A stretch of 10,015 bases of DNA, from positions 1-10,015 of the forward strand of contig CAMNGO010000060.1 of NCBI GenBank assembly GCA_946538445.1, given 5' to 3'. The notes below the pieces were generated by a model that saw only the letters and a list, made by a program, of their open reading frames with translations, did not search any database and was not told the DNA's origin. Numbering within the stretch: the stretch's first letter is position 1; each line of letters begins with the position of its first letter. Of this stretch, positions 1-6,000 are shown piece after piece. Source of the stretch: an uncultured Lachnospiraceae bacterium (GTDB lineage Bacteria > Bacillota > Clostridia > Lachnospirales > Lachnospiraceae). A program made the translations under genes and the position numbers.

Positions 1-51
1 AAATAATAAATATCCTAAAATTAAAACAAAAAAACACAACATAATATACAT
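1..51 (-). CDS. N-terminal fragment of a hydrophobic membrane protein (CstA-like?), cut by window edge
   Basis: Reading the minus strand from an ATG at 51-49 gives 17 open codons before the window ends: MYIMLCFFVLILGYLLF. An AGGAG ribosome site lies at 63-67, 11 nt upstream, inside the stretch GAAAGGAG. The peptide is almost entirely hydrophobic and looks like the start of a first membrane segment. The ILGYLLF ending resembles the N-terminus of carbon-starvation/peptide-uptake CstA proteins, which often begin with a short helix ending in LGY followed by a Tyr or Phe and Gly. That family call is a guess from 17 residues; another transporter or a small membrane protein is possible. That a gene starts here is more secure than its identity. 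The repeat array at 111-480 lies directly upstream, so it may sit in this gene's leader. Confidence 0.5.
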   Translation of the reverse strand, partial: MYIMLCFFVLILGYLLF

Positions 52-110
52 AACGATTCTTTCTCCTTTCATCTGATATCCAAGAACGCTTCTGTTTATC
101 TGTTGTGTTT

Positions 111-480
111 TGCCATGGGTTGACACTACGTTATCTCTTCCCATGGTTTCTATTTATCTGCTCCGCCAGGGCTGTGCCATGTGATAATGCTTCGTTATCT
201 TCTCCCATGGCTCCTGGCTGTCGGCACTACCGAGTTCGTGCCATGGGCTAACGCTCCGTTACCTCCTCCCATGGCTCCTGTCTGTCGATACCACCGGGCT
301 CATGCCATGGGTTAACGCTTCGTTTCTTCCTCCCATGGCTCCTGTCTGTCGGCACCGCCAGGGCTGTGCCATACGATAACGCTTCGTTACCTTCTTCCAT
401 GGCTCCTGTCCCTCGAAACCGCCAGACTTGTGCCATGGAATAAGGCACCCTATCATATTCCCATGGCTCCTGCCCTCTCA
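111..480. repeat. 64-bp tandem repeat array with paired CCATGG arms (5 full copies and 1 partial)
   Basis: Units start with TGCCAT at 111, 175, 239, 303, 367 and 431, exactly 64 bp apart; the sixth fades out near 480. Each unit has two arms, GCCATGGG and CCCATGGC, which are exact reverse complements, separated by 20 nt and then 28 nt before the next unit. Each arm could therefore pair with the neighbour on either side. The 20-nt part carries a smaller stem, TAACG and CGTTA around CTT (or CTC). In copy 2 the arm has decayed to CCATGTG but the inner stem is extended (GATAATG with CGTTATC, one G-T pair), which suggests structure is conserved. Copies differ by many point changes, so the array is old or mosaic. 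A further half-like segment may precede 111 (shared TTTATCTG at 96-103 and within copy 1). No unique spacers occur, so it is not CRISPR. Confidence 0.85.
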
Positions 481-504
481 AAAGCCCAGGAAAGGCTCAA
501 AAAT

Positions 505-547
505 CCCCAAAAACCAGCACCAGCCCCACTAAACCCCAAAGCCCCCC
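505..547 (-). other. G-rich tract, possible G-quadruplex on the minus strand
   Basis: On the minus strand four G-runs follow each other: six G at 547-542, four at 537-534, four at 527-524 and four at 508-505. The gaps are 4, 6 and 15 nt, and the last gap contains two GG steps. The first run is also the 3' arm of the hairpin at 540-578, so hairpin and quadruplex would compete. The tract lies just past the end of the DivIVA-like gene and just before the repeat array. Folding is only a prediction from spacing, and the 15-nt loop is long. Confidence 0.35.
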
Positions 548-578
548 TCCACATATTCCTGACATGTGGAGGGGGGCT
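540..578 (-). terminator. 15-bp GC-rich stem-loop downstream of the DivIVA-like gene
   Basis: AGCCCCCCTCCACAT (540-554) and ATGTGGAGGGGGGCT (564-578) are perfect reverse complements around a 9-nt loop. The hairpin lies about 40 nt beyond the stop codon at 618-620 and is probably the main terminator for that gene. The tract after it on the minus strand is TTTGGGGTTT rather than a clean T-run, so it is not a textbook intrinsic terminator. On the plus strand there is no T-run after the stem. Confidence 0.6.
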
Positions 579-591
579 CGTGTATCAAAGC

Positions 592-612
592 TTCAATCTT
601 AGCAAGATTGAA
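592..612 (-). terminator. Small hairpin directly after the DivIVA-like stop codon
   Basis: TTCAATCTT (592-600) and AAGATTGAA (604-612) form a perfect 9-bp stem with a 3-nt loop, starting 5 nt past the stop codon at 618-620. It is AT-rich and followed on the minus strand by GCTTTGAT. It may protect the transcript end or work with the stronger stem at 540-578. Confidence 0.45.
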
Positions 613-617
613 TCTGC

Positions 618-1709
618 TTATTCCTCTTCTGTATCTGTTTCTTCTACGGGGCCGGTCACCTTGGCGATGAGGGCTGCGATTTCTTCGCCGAATCCGCTTA
701 AGGATGCTACGAGGGAATCTTTCTTCTCTTCCAGGGCTTTGCAGCGTTCTTCTGCAACTGCTGCGTTGGCTTCGTATTCTTTGCCGAGGGCTTCGGCTTC
801 TTCTTTGGCCTTGGTGATGATGTCGTCTGCTTCTGCCTTGGCGCCTTCCAGGATATCCTGAACCTTAAGCTCTGCTTCTGCGCTCTTGGTCTCGAATGCG
901 TTCTGGGCTTCTGCCAGGAGTCTGTCGGCCTCTGCCTGAGCGTCAGACCGGATCTGGTCTGCTTCCACGTTGGCCTCGGCCACGATTCTCTCGTGGGCGG
1001 TTTCGTTCTCTTCAAGCTGCTTGCAGAGAAGGTCTGCGTATCTTAAGTAGGTTGCCTGCGGATCGCCTGCCATGCCGGCAAATGGTGCGGCTGCTTTTAC
1101 GGGCTCTTCCACTGCTGCTTCCTCGACGATCTCTTCGGTCTCGTCAGCGAAGGCTGCCGGAGCGGGTTCTTCTGCCGGTGCAGCCTCAGCGGCTCCTCTT
1201 GCCTCGGCCAGTTCTGCCTTGAGAGCTTCAACCTGTGCCTCTGCCTCGCGGGCCTGATCCTGTGCTTCGTCGATCATTGCCTGAGCATTATCAATCTGGC
1301 TAACCAGCATCTTGGCAGCTTCGTCGGACTGTCTTGCTTCTTCCTTGGCTGCTTCCACGTCTGCCTTAGCCTGCTCCAGGGCGATCTTGAGCTGGGTGCA
1401 TTCCAGAACAAGGGCGTCGTAATCTTCCGGAGAGATGCTCTCACCTTCGTCAGATGCAGCCATGGCTTTCTCGGATGCGGCAGTGGAGAATGCAGCTGCC
1501 ATATCTTCCGGCTGTGCGTCCGGTGTGTTGTTAACGATAGTTAACGCTCTCTTCAGTTCTTCGATCTCTTTATCTTTCTGGTTTACTAATGCTTCAACCT
1601 CATCACAGATCTTATCCAGCTGGATATCCACTTCATCTTTATCGTATCCGAACATGGAGTTTTTAAATGCGAGTTCCTCAACATAGGTCAATATCTCTTG
1701 TAATGTCAT
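618..1709 (-). CDS. DivIVA-like coiled-coil protein, 363 aa
   Basis: Residues 15-40 (FKNSMFGYDKDEVDIQLDKI at the core) match the membrane-proximal DivIVA/GpsB pattern, in which a GY-D-DEVD motif precedes a long coiled coil. Members mark negatively curved membrane, septum or cell pole and recruit division or wall-growth partners. After a short coil (to about 58) come a flexible stretch (60-93), a second Ala/Glu/Gln-rich coil (about 95-175), a Pro/Ala/Glu linker (175-209) and a third coil (about 220-345), ending in an acidic tail. There is no signal peptide, so the protein is cytoplasmic. It is about twice the length of Bacillus DivIVA, mainly through the extra coil and linker. The ATG at 1709 has an AAAGGAGG site at 1716-1723, 6 nt away. 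The gene has its own promoter and two downstream hairpins, so it is probably a single unit. The family call is good; the exact role is not known from sequence. Confidence 0.85.
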   Translation of the reverse strand: MTLQEILTYVEELAFKNSMFGYDKDEVDIQLDKICDEVEALVNQKDKEIEELKRALTIVNNTPDAQPEDMAAAFSTAASEKAMAASDEGESISPEDYDALVLECTQLKIALEQAKADVEAAKEEARQSDEAAKMLVSQIDNAQAMIDEAQDQAREAEAQVEALKAELAEARGAAEAAPAEEPAPAAFADETEEIVEEAAVEEPVKAAAPFAGMAGDPQATYLRYADLLCKQLEENETAHERIVAEANVEADQIRSDAQAEADRLLAEAQNAFETKSAEAELKVQDILEGAKAEADDIITKAKEEAEALGKEYEANAAVAEERCKALEEKKDSLVASLSGFGEEIAALIAKVTGPVEETDTEEE

Positions 1710-1747
1710 GGGGAGCCTCCTTTATCCCTTAATTTTTTCTATCTCTA

Positions 1748-1775
1748 ATTATAAAACAAATAATGATCTTGTAAA
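1748..1775 (-). promoter_or_regulatory. Sigma-A-type promoter of the DivIVA-like gene
   Basis: On the minus strand TTTACA (1775-1770) is followed after 16 nt by a consensus TATAAT (1753-1748). This places the transcript start near 1741, about 30 nt upstream of the ATG at 1709. The region is AT-rich. No terminator separates it clearly from the esterase gene; only a weak AT hairpin (1785-1795 with 1807-1815) lies between. Confidence 0.65.
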
Positions 1776-1848
1776 GTCTATTTCCAATAATATTCTGATA
1801 GTATACGAATTATTGAAATTCATTACATCCGTATCTCTTGTTGCACTA

Positions 1849-3681
1849 TTAACTTGTCTTATATCTTTGGATCAGCACATCCGAAATGAATTCCTCGTCC
1901 CTCGGCTTGCAGGATCGTTTTCTCCACTTCCGGATTCCCAGGCTGAGCAGGGTAATGATGCCCAGCAGGATGGTGGTGGACAAAGCGTAGCGGTAAATGA
2001 TCGGTACATTTAAGCTAAGGTTATGATAATTCCCGTTGAGGTAATATTTATTCAGAGAGAAGAGCAGTTCTCTCTGGAGGGCTTTGGGATTCTTCTCCAT
2101 GTAGCAGGTGGAATCCAGCATCATGGTCTCCCTCTGCACCGGATCATATTTCTTCCATTCCAGATCTGGGATGGAGGGGTTTCCCGTCTTGGCGAAATTC
2201 ACCCACATAGCCTGTACATTTGCTGCCAGCCCGGGATCGATGTTGTCCCCGGTGTAGATGGTCTGGTCCAGGTTGTTGAAGACGTAGGCCAGCTCCACAG
2301 CGTGGCAGGCACCCCAGTCGGGATGGGCGGAGGGGTATCTCCAATAGTACATGTAGGTGTTGCCTCCTGCCTTGGCATGGCTCTCTGCCACGGCGATGGC
2401 GGGCAGGCGGAAGATGGTCTCGTTATAGAACTCCGTCACTCTCCAGGGGCGGTCCATCCGGATCTTGCGAAATGTCTGCCGGATATTTTCCCGGTCCGGC
2501 GGGGAGATGCTCTTGGTGTTGCTCTCATAGAGGACGGGAATAATCAGTTTATAATTATTTACGCCGCCGACCTCCTGCATGAAGTAACGCATCTCATCTT
2601 CATTGCTGCCAAGCATGATGTCGATATCCTTGGCGGCTCCGTTTTCGTAAGCTGCGTAGGGGTCTTCGGGGAGTACCACCCCGTCCCTCTCCGGAAATAT
2701 ATTGTAATCATTCAGATCTTCATTGATCTTTTTAAGGGCGGCTGTATCCAGGGTCAGCAGTTCGGCCACACTGGTGGCTCCCGTCTTCTTCTTCAGCCTC
2801 CGGGTGAGTTCCTGGCATTCCTTCCTGCTGTAGGTCAGGGATACCGAGCCGCTCTGGGCGATGTAGCGGTGGAAGAGGCCCTGGGTTCCTTCGATCAGGG
2901 GAAGCAGGGTAGCGCTTCCGGCCCCTGCGGATTCACCAAATATAGTAACATTGCCCGGGTCTCCGCCGAAGGCGGTGATGTTTTGCTGTATCCAGCGCAG
3001 GGCGGTAACCTGGTCCAGGAGGCCGAGATTTCCGCTCTCTTTATATTCATTTCCATCGGGGAAACCGGACAGGTCGATAAATCCCATAATTCCTGTTCGG
3101 TAGCCGATGGTCACCAGGATCACGTCGTCATGAGCCTTGGCGAAGTTCTGCCCATCATAAATGGGATCGCTGGTTCCGCCCCATCCGTAGGATCCTCCGT
3201 GGATGAAGACCATGACCGGTTTCTTTGTGTCCGGGTTCTTCTGATTGTTCCAGATGTTCAGATGCAGGCATTCTTCCCCTTGTTCATAGTAGGAAGCCCG
3301 CTCTGAGGCTGCTTCTGTCTGGATGGGGGACTTGCCGTAATGGTAGGCCTCGTAGACCCCGTCATCCGCCTCGGCCACAGGCACCGGTTTCCAGCGGTAT
3401 TTGCCCGTGGGCTGCACGGCGTAGGGAATTCCTTTAAATGACATGACATCGTCCTGGCGGATCCCCACGAAGGTTCCGTTATGGCAGGTGACTGCCAGAC
3501 TTTTGTCGTAGTCCCCGGTGATCTTATGATTGACCCCGATGGTGGACCGGACGTAGTCTTTCTCCGGATCCTCCTCCTCGACATGCTTCCGATACAGAAA
3601 TGCGATGGCCGCCACCAGGCAGATAATGGCACTGAACAGGATAAATATTCTTCTTTTCTTACCTATTTTGTTCAGGGTGAT
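1849..3681 (-). CDS. Type-B carboxylesterase, membrane-anchored at both ends
   Basis: This is a COesterase/para-nitrobenzyl-esterase family alpha/beta hydrolase that cleaves carboxylic esters; the substrate is unknown. Numbered from the GTG at 3615, it shows the HGG oxyanion motif (139-141), nucleophile Ser229 in GESAG, probable acid Glu341 in GSNEDE and His438 in GACHAVEL, so the triad is intact. The GTG has no ribosome site. Reading the same frame 22 codons further up gives Lys/Arg-rich residues (MTLNKIGKKRR if initiated there) and a hydrophobic helix, starting at an ATC at 3681-3679 with a perfect AAAGGAGG 8 nt upstream; the frame is closed by a TAA at 3699-3697. I therefore place the start at the ATC, giving 610 aa. 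A second membrane helix (about 543-561) precedes RKWRKR near the C-terminus. By the positive-inside rule both ends are cytoplasmic and the catalytic domain is outside. It follows cysK by 31 nt and is probably co-transcribed. Confidence 0.85.
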   Translation of the reverse strand: MTLNKIGKKRRIFILFSAIICLVAAIAFLYRKHVEEEDPEKDYVRSTIGVNHKITGDYDKSLAVTCHNGTFVGIRQDDVMSFKGIPYAVQPTGKYRWKPVPVAEADDGVYEAYHYGKSPIQTEAASERASYYEQGEECLHLNIWNNQKNPDTKKPVMVFIHGGSYGWGGTSDPIYDGQNFAKAHDDVILVTIGYRTGIMGFIDLSGFPDGNEYKESGNLGLLDQVTALRWIQQNITAFGGDPGNVTIFGESAGAGSATLLPLIEGTQGLFHRYIAQSGSVSLTYSRKECQELTRRLKKKTGATSVAELLTLDTAALKKINEDLNDYNIFPERDGVVLPEDPYAAYENGAAKDIDIMLGSNEDEMRYFMQEVGGVNNYKLIIPVLYESNTKSISPPDRENIRQTFRKIRMDRPWRVTEFYNETIFRLPAIAVAESHAKAGGNTYMYYWRYPSAHPDWGACHAVELAYVFNNLDQTIYTGDNIDPGLAANVQAMWVNFAKTGNPSIPDLEWKKYDPVQRETMMLDSTCYMEKNPKALQRELLFSLNKYYLNGNYHNLSLNVPIIYRYALSTTILLGIITLLSLGIRKWRKRSCKPRDEEFISDVLIQRYKTS

Positions 3682-3689
3682 TTTGGGTT

Positions 3690-3697
3690 CCTCCTTT
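3690..3697 (-). promoter_or_regulatory. Strong ribosome binding site that points to a non-ATG start of the esterase
   Basis: AAAGGAGG on the minus strand is the only good Shine-Dalgarno sequence before the esterase. The codon at ideal distance (8 nt) is ATC at 3681-3679. The next candidates in frame are CTG codons and then GTG at 3615, which is 74 nt from this site and has no site of its own. Confidence 0.7.
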
Positions 3698-3712
3698 ATC
3701 TTATTCTGTATC

Positions 3713-4645
3713 TTACTCAGTAAATAGCGGGGTCGAATAATAGCGGTCTCCGGAGTCCGGGAGTAATGCTACGATCATCTTGCCCTGATTTTCCGGGCGT
3801 TTTGCCAGCTCGATGGCCCCGTGGAGGGCAGCGCCGGCGGAGATGCCCACCAGGATTCCTTCTCTGGTGGCCAGGAGTTTTGCTGCTGCGTAAGCGTCTT
3901 CCACCTTTGCGCAGAAGATCTCATCATAGATGCCTGTATTCAGGATCTCCGGCACGAAGCCGGCTCCGATACCCTGGATACCATGAGGGCCTGCTTTCCC
4001 TTCGGATAATACAGGGGAAGTGTCCGGCTCGAGAGCAACAATCTTCACCCCGGCCTTCTGGGCTTTCAGGTATTCCCCGACACCCGTCAGGGTTCCACCG
4101 GTGCCAACACCGGCGATGAAGATATCCACCTGGCCGTCGGTATCTTTCCAGATCTCCGGACCTGTGGTCTCCCTGTGGGCGGCCGCGTTGGCCGGATTCA
4201 CAAACTGGCCGGGGATAAAGCTGTTTTCATACTCTGCAGCCAGTTCCTCCGCCTTTTCGATGGCTCCGGTCATCCCTCTCTTGCCGTCGGTGAGCACGAT
4301 CTTGGCGCCGTAGGCTTTCAGGATATTTCTGCGTTCCACACTCATGGTTTCCGGCATGGTAAGGATCAGCTGGTATCCTTTGGAAGCACAGAGGGATGCC
4401 AGACCGATTCCGGTATTTCCAGAAGTGGGTTCGATGATCACTGAACCCTCCTCCAGCAGACCTTTCTGCTCTGCATCGTGGATCATGGACCTGGCCACGC
4501 GGTCCTTCACGCTGCCGGCGGGGTTAAAATATTCTATCTTCACCAGGATCCTGGCTTCCAGGCCCAGTTCTTCTTCTATATTACATACCTCCAGCAAGGG
4601 GGTATTGCCAATCAGTTCGTCAACACTTTTACATATGTTGCCCAT
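3713..4645 (-). CDS. cysK: Cysteine synthase (O-acetylserine sulfhydrylase A)
   Basis: This pyridoxal-phosphate enzyme makes cysteine from O-acetylserine and sulfide in the cytoplasm. At 310 aa it has the usual length. Visible hallmarks are the PLP Lys47 in NPAGSVKDR, the substrate loop TSGNTG (74-79), the phosphate-binding GVGTGGT (179-185), the GISAGAAL segment (267-274) and PDSGDRY (296-302), whose Ser298 contacts the cofactor ring nitrogen. No key residue is missing. The ATG at 4645 has an AGGAGG at 4654-4659, 8 nt upstream. It follows the STAS-kinase gene by 77 nt and precedes the esterase by 31 nt. No cysteine- or methionine-responsive leader (T-box, SAM element) fits in the short upstream gap, so it is probably read through from upstream or from a promoter I cannot see. 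Cystathionine beta-synthase is a less likely alternative, since the length and motifs are those of CysK. Confidence 0.93.
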   Translation of the reverse strand: MGNICKSVDELIGNTPLLEVCNIEEELGLEARILVKIEYFNPAGSVKDRVARSMIHDAEQKGLLEEGSVIIEPTSGNTGIGLASLCASKGYQLILTMPETMSVERRNILKAYGAKIVLTDGKRGMTGAIEKAEELAAEYENSFIPGQFVNPANAAAHRETTGPEIWKDTDGQVDIFIAGVGTGGTLTGVGEYLKAQKAGVKIVALEPDTSPVLSEGKAGPHGIQGIGAGFVPEILNTGIYDEIFCAKVEDAYAAAKLLATREGILVGISAGAALHGAIELAKRPENQGKMIVALLPDSGDRYYSTPLFTE

Positions 4646-4668
4646 GTTAATCTCCTCCTATCCATTTT

Positions 4669-4710
4669 CCATGGCTTCGGCTTATGGGGGATGCCGGGTT
4701 GATGCCATGG
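4669..4710. repeat. Solitary 42-bp element matching the array's CCATGG-to-CCATGG segment
   Basis: Two CCATGG sites (4669-4674 and 4705-4710) bound 42 bp, exactly the spacing from the second arm of one unit to the first arm of the next in the 64-bp array. The ends agree (ATGGCT at the left, TGCCATGG at the right); the middle has diverged. CATGGC and GCCATG can pair, with an inner CGGC/GCCG stem. It lies between the stop of the STAS-kinase gene (4723) and the cysK ribosome site (4654-4659), so it will be transcribed as a hairpin between these genes. The relation to the array is inferred from spacing and ends. Confidence 0.55.
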
Positions 4711-4722
4711 AGCCATACTGTT

Positions 4723-5928
4723 TTACTTCGATGGTAGTATCAAGTCTTCGACACTGTCCAGGGCTTCCAGCAGTTCTGCTTTATATTGATCCATTCTCTT
4801 CCGCTCTTCCTCTGTCTTGTTGAGCTGATGGGAGATCGTCCATTTCAAGAGTCTGGTATAACCGACTACTTTCACTTTATTTTCTGCTTCCCGGACGACG
4901 GTCCGAACGGATGGGGCATCCTGCTGATCCAGGGGGTAGCCCAGATACAGAGCCAGGGATTTCTTCCAGAATTCTTCACAGGTCTCCTCCGGGAGCCCGA
5001 AGAATTCCATGGTTTCCCCGGGGCAGTTCTCCGCAAATCCCACGTAGGCGGCAAACATATTTGCCAGTTCGAAGATGGGATCTCCATGGCAGAGGGTGTC
5101 CATGTCGATGAGCAGGGTTTCTCCTCCCTGCTGCATGATGTTGTTAAGCTGGAAGTCTCCGTGGAGCATGGTATGACTGTCGGGGATGTCCGTGAGGATC
5201 CTCTTCAGTTTCTTAATCTTTTCTTCCGACAGATAACCCTCGATCATATCTGCCCAGCCCAGAACTCTCCACTTCATGTCCGGGATATTACTCTCATCCA
5301 CCTGGGTACCATGAACGATCTTTAATAAGTCGATGGAACGGCCTACACATTCATCCATCCGGGAGGGGTCTTTGGACATGATCTCCGAAAATGACTCGGC
5401 ATTGAGCAGTTCAAATACGGACCCGAAATAGTCCCCCACCTTCACCACATCGTAAGATATGGCCGTAGGTACACCGAGGACAAAGGCAGTCCGGGCCAGC
5501 TCCCGCTCTTTGTGGATATCCGCCAGACTGTCGGGGTTCATATAAACCTTGATGATGGTCTCCTGGTCCAGACGGTAGACTCTCCCCTTTGCCCCGGCAC
5601 CGATCACCTCACACCCGTCCACAGACAGGTGGCGATAAGCTTTCTCCACAGGCATCATCATGGTAAATCCTGTCATCTCCAGGATATCATAGACTTCACT
5701 TGATGCATTGATGATCTTTATCTGGCTGCATTTCTTCCGCAGGCGAAGTATGACACGCAAGCCGGAACTGGAGACATATTCCAATTTGTCTGCATCCAGT
5801 ATCATGCCGTCATAATCCAATCCTGCACAGCCGGCAAGGATCTCCTGCTCAACCTTTGCTGAATTATTAGTATCGATCCTGCCCTCAAGTTCAATTACTA
5901 AAATCCGGTCTTTCAATTCAATCTTCAT
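4723..5928 (-). CDS. STAS domain fused to an APH-type (aminoglycoside phosphotransferase-like) kinase
   Basis: Residues 1-100 form a STAS domain of the anti-sigma-antagonist type (MKIELKDRILVIELEGRID at the start). It contains VSSSGLRVIL, where the first Ser of the SSG triplet (Ser54) aligns with the phosphorylated Ser of SpoIIAA. Residues 108-330 form a small-molecule-kinase-like fold: a glycine-rich GAGAKGRVY loop, probable ATP lysine Lys127 (IIKVY), catalytic HGDFQLNN (His256, Asp258, Asn263) and metal-binding Asp275 in LLIDMD. The active site looks intact. I recall a Firmicutes/Fibrobacter family (TIGR02172) with this kinase; its substrate is not known to me. The ATG at 5928 is preferred because STAS domains begin at this point and a weak GTGAG lies upstream; an in-frame GTG at 5943 would add 5 residues. 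mgtE lies 72 nt upstream of this ATG in the same orientation, suggesting an operon. Drug-resistance activity is not implied by the fold. Confidence 0.85.
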   Translation of the reverse strand: MKIELKDRILVIELEGRIDTNNSAKVEQEILAGCAGLDYDGMILDADKLEYVSSSGLRVILRLRKKCSQIKIINASSEVYDILEMTGFTMMMPVEKAYRHLSVDGCEVIGAGAKGRVYRLDQETIIKVYMNPDSLADIHKERELARTAFVLGVPTAISYDVVKVGDYFGSVFELLNAESFSEIMSKDPSRMDECVGRSIDLLKIVHGTQVDESNIPDMKWRVLGWADMIEGYLSEEKIKKLKRILTDIPDSHTMLHGDFQLNNIMQQGGETLLIDMDTLCHGDPIFELANMFAAYVGFAENCPGETMEFFGLPEETCEEFWKKSLALYLGYPLDQQDAPSVRTVVREAENKVKVVGYTRLLKWTISHQLNKTEEERKRMDQYKAELLEALDSVEDLILPSK

Positions 5929-5957
5929 AATTATCTCACTCACTTATCATATATTTC

Positions 5958-5974
5958 ATCAGATTCCATCTGAT
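5958..5974 (-). other. Short hairpin in the mgtE/STAS-kinase gap
   Basis: ATCAGA (5958-5963) and TCTGAT (5969-5974) form a 6-bp stem with a 5-nt loop, about 30 nt before the ATG of the STAS-kinase gene. There is no T-run after it, so it is not an obvious terminator and could tune translation or processing of the shared transcript. Confidence 0.35.
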
Positions 5975-6000
5975 AAAGGCTGCGCCGGGTGCGTTGTCAG

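Noticed and set aside
111..480. CRISPR array
   Set aside because: The repeats abut at a fixed 64-bp period and the whole unit is repeated, so there are no unique spacers; no cas gene is present.
430..861. Plus-strand open frame covering the repeat edge and the end of the DivIVA-like gene
   Set aside because: It crosses the terminator hairpins, is Ser/Ala/Pro-biased as expected for the reverse of Ala/Glu-rich codons, and has no domain.
2023..3306. A 427-codon open frame on the plus strand, antisense to the esterase
   Set aside because: It lacks a ribosome site and a recognisable domain, and the opposite strand encodes a clear esterase; it is a composition shadow.
4646..4722. T-box or SAM riboswitch controlling cysK
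   Set aside because: The gap is only 77 nt and is filled by the CCATGG element and the ribosome site; it is too short for either.
4723..5928. Aminoglycoside resistance gene
   Set aside because: Only the kinase fold is shared. The STAS fusion, the operon-like setting and the lack of close sequence features of known resistance enzymes argue against it.
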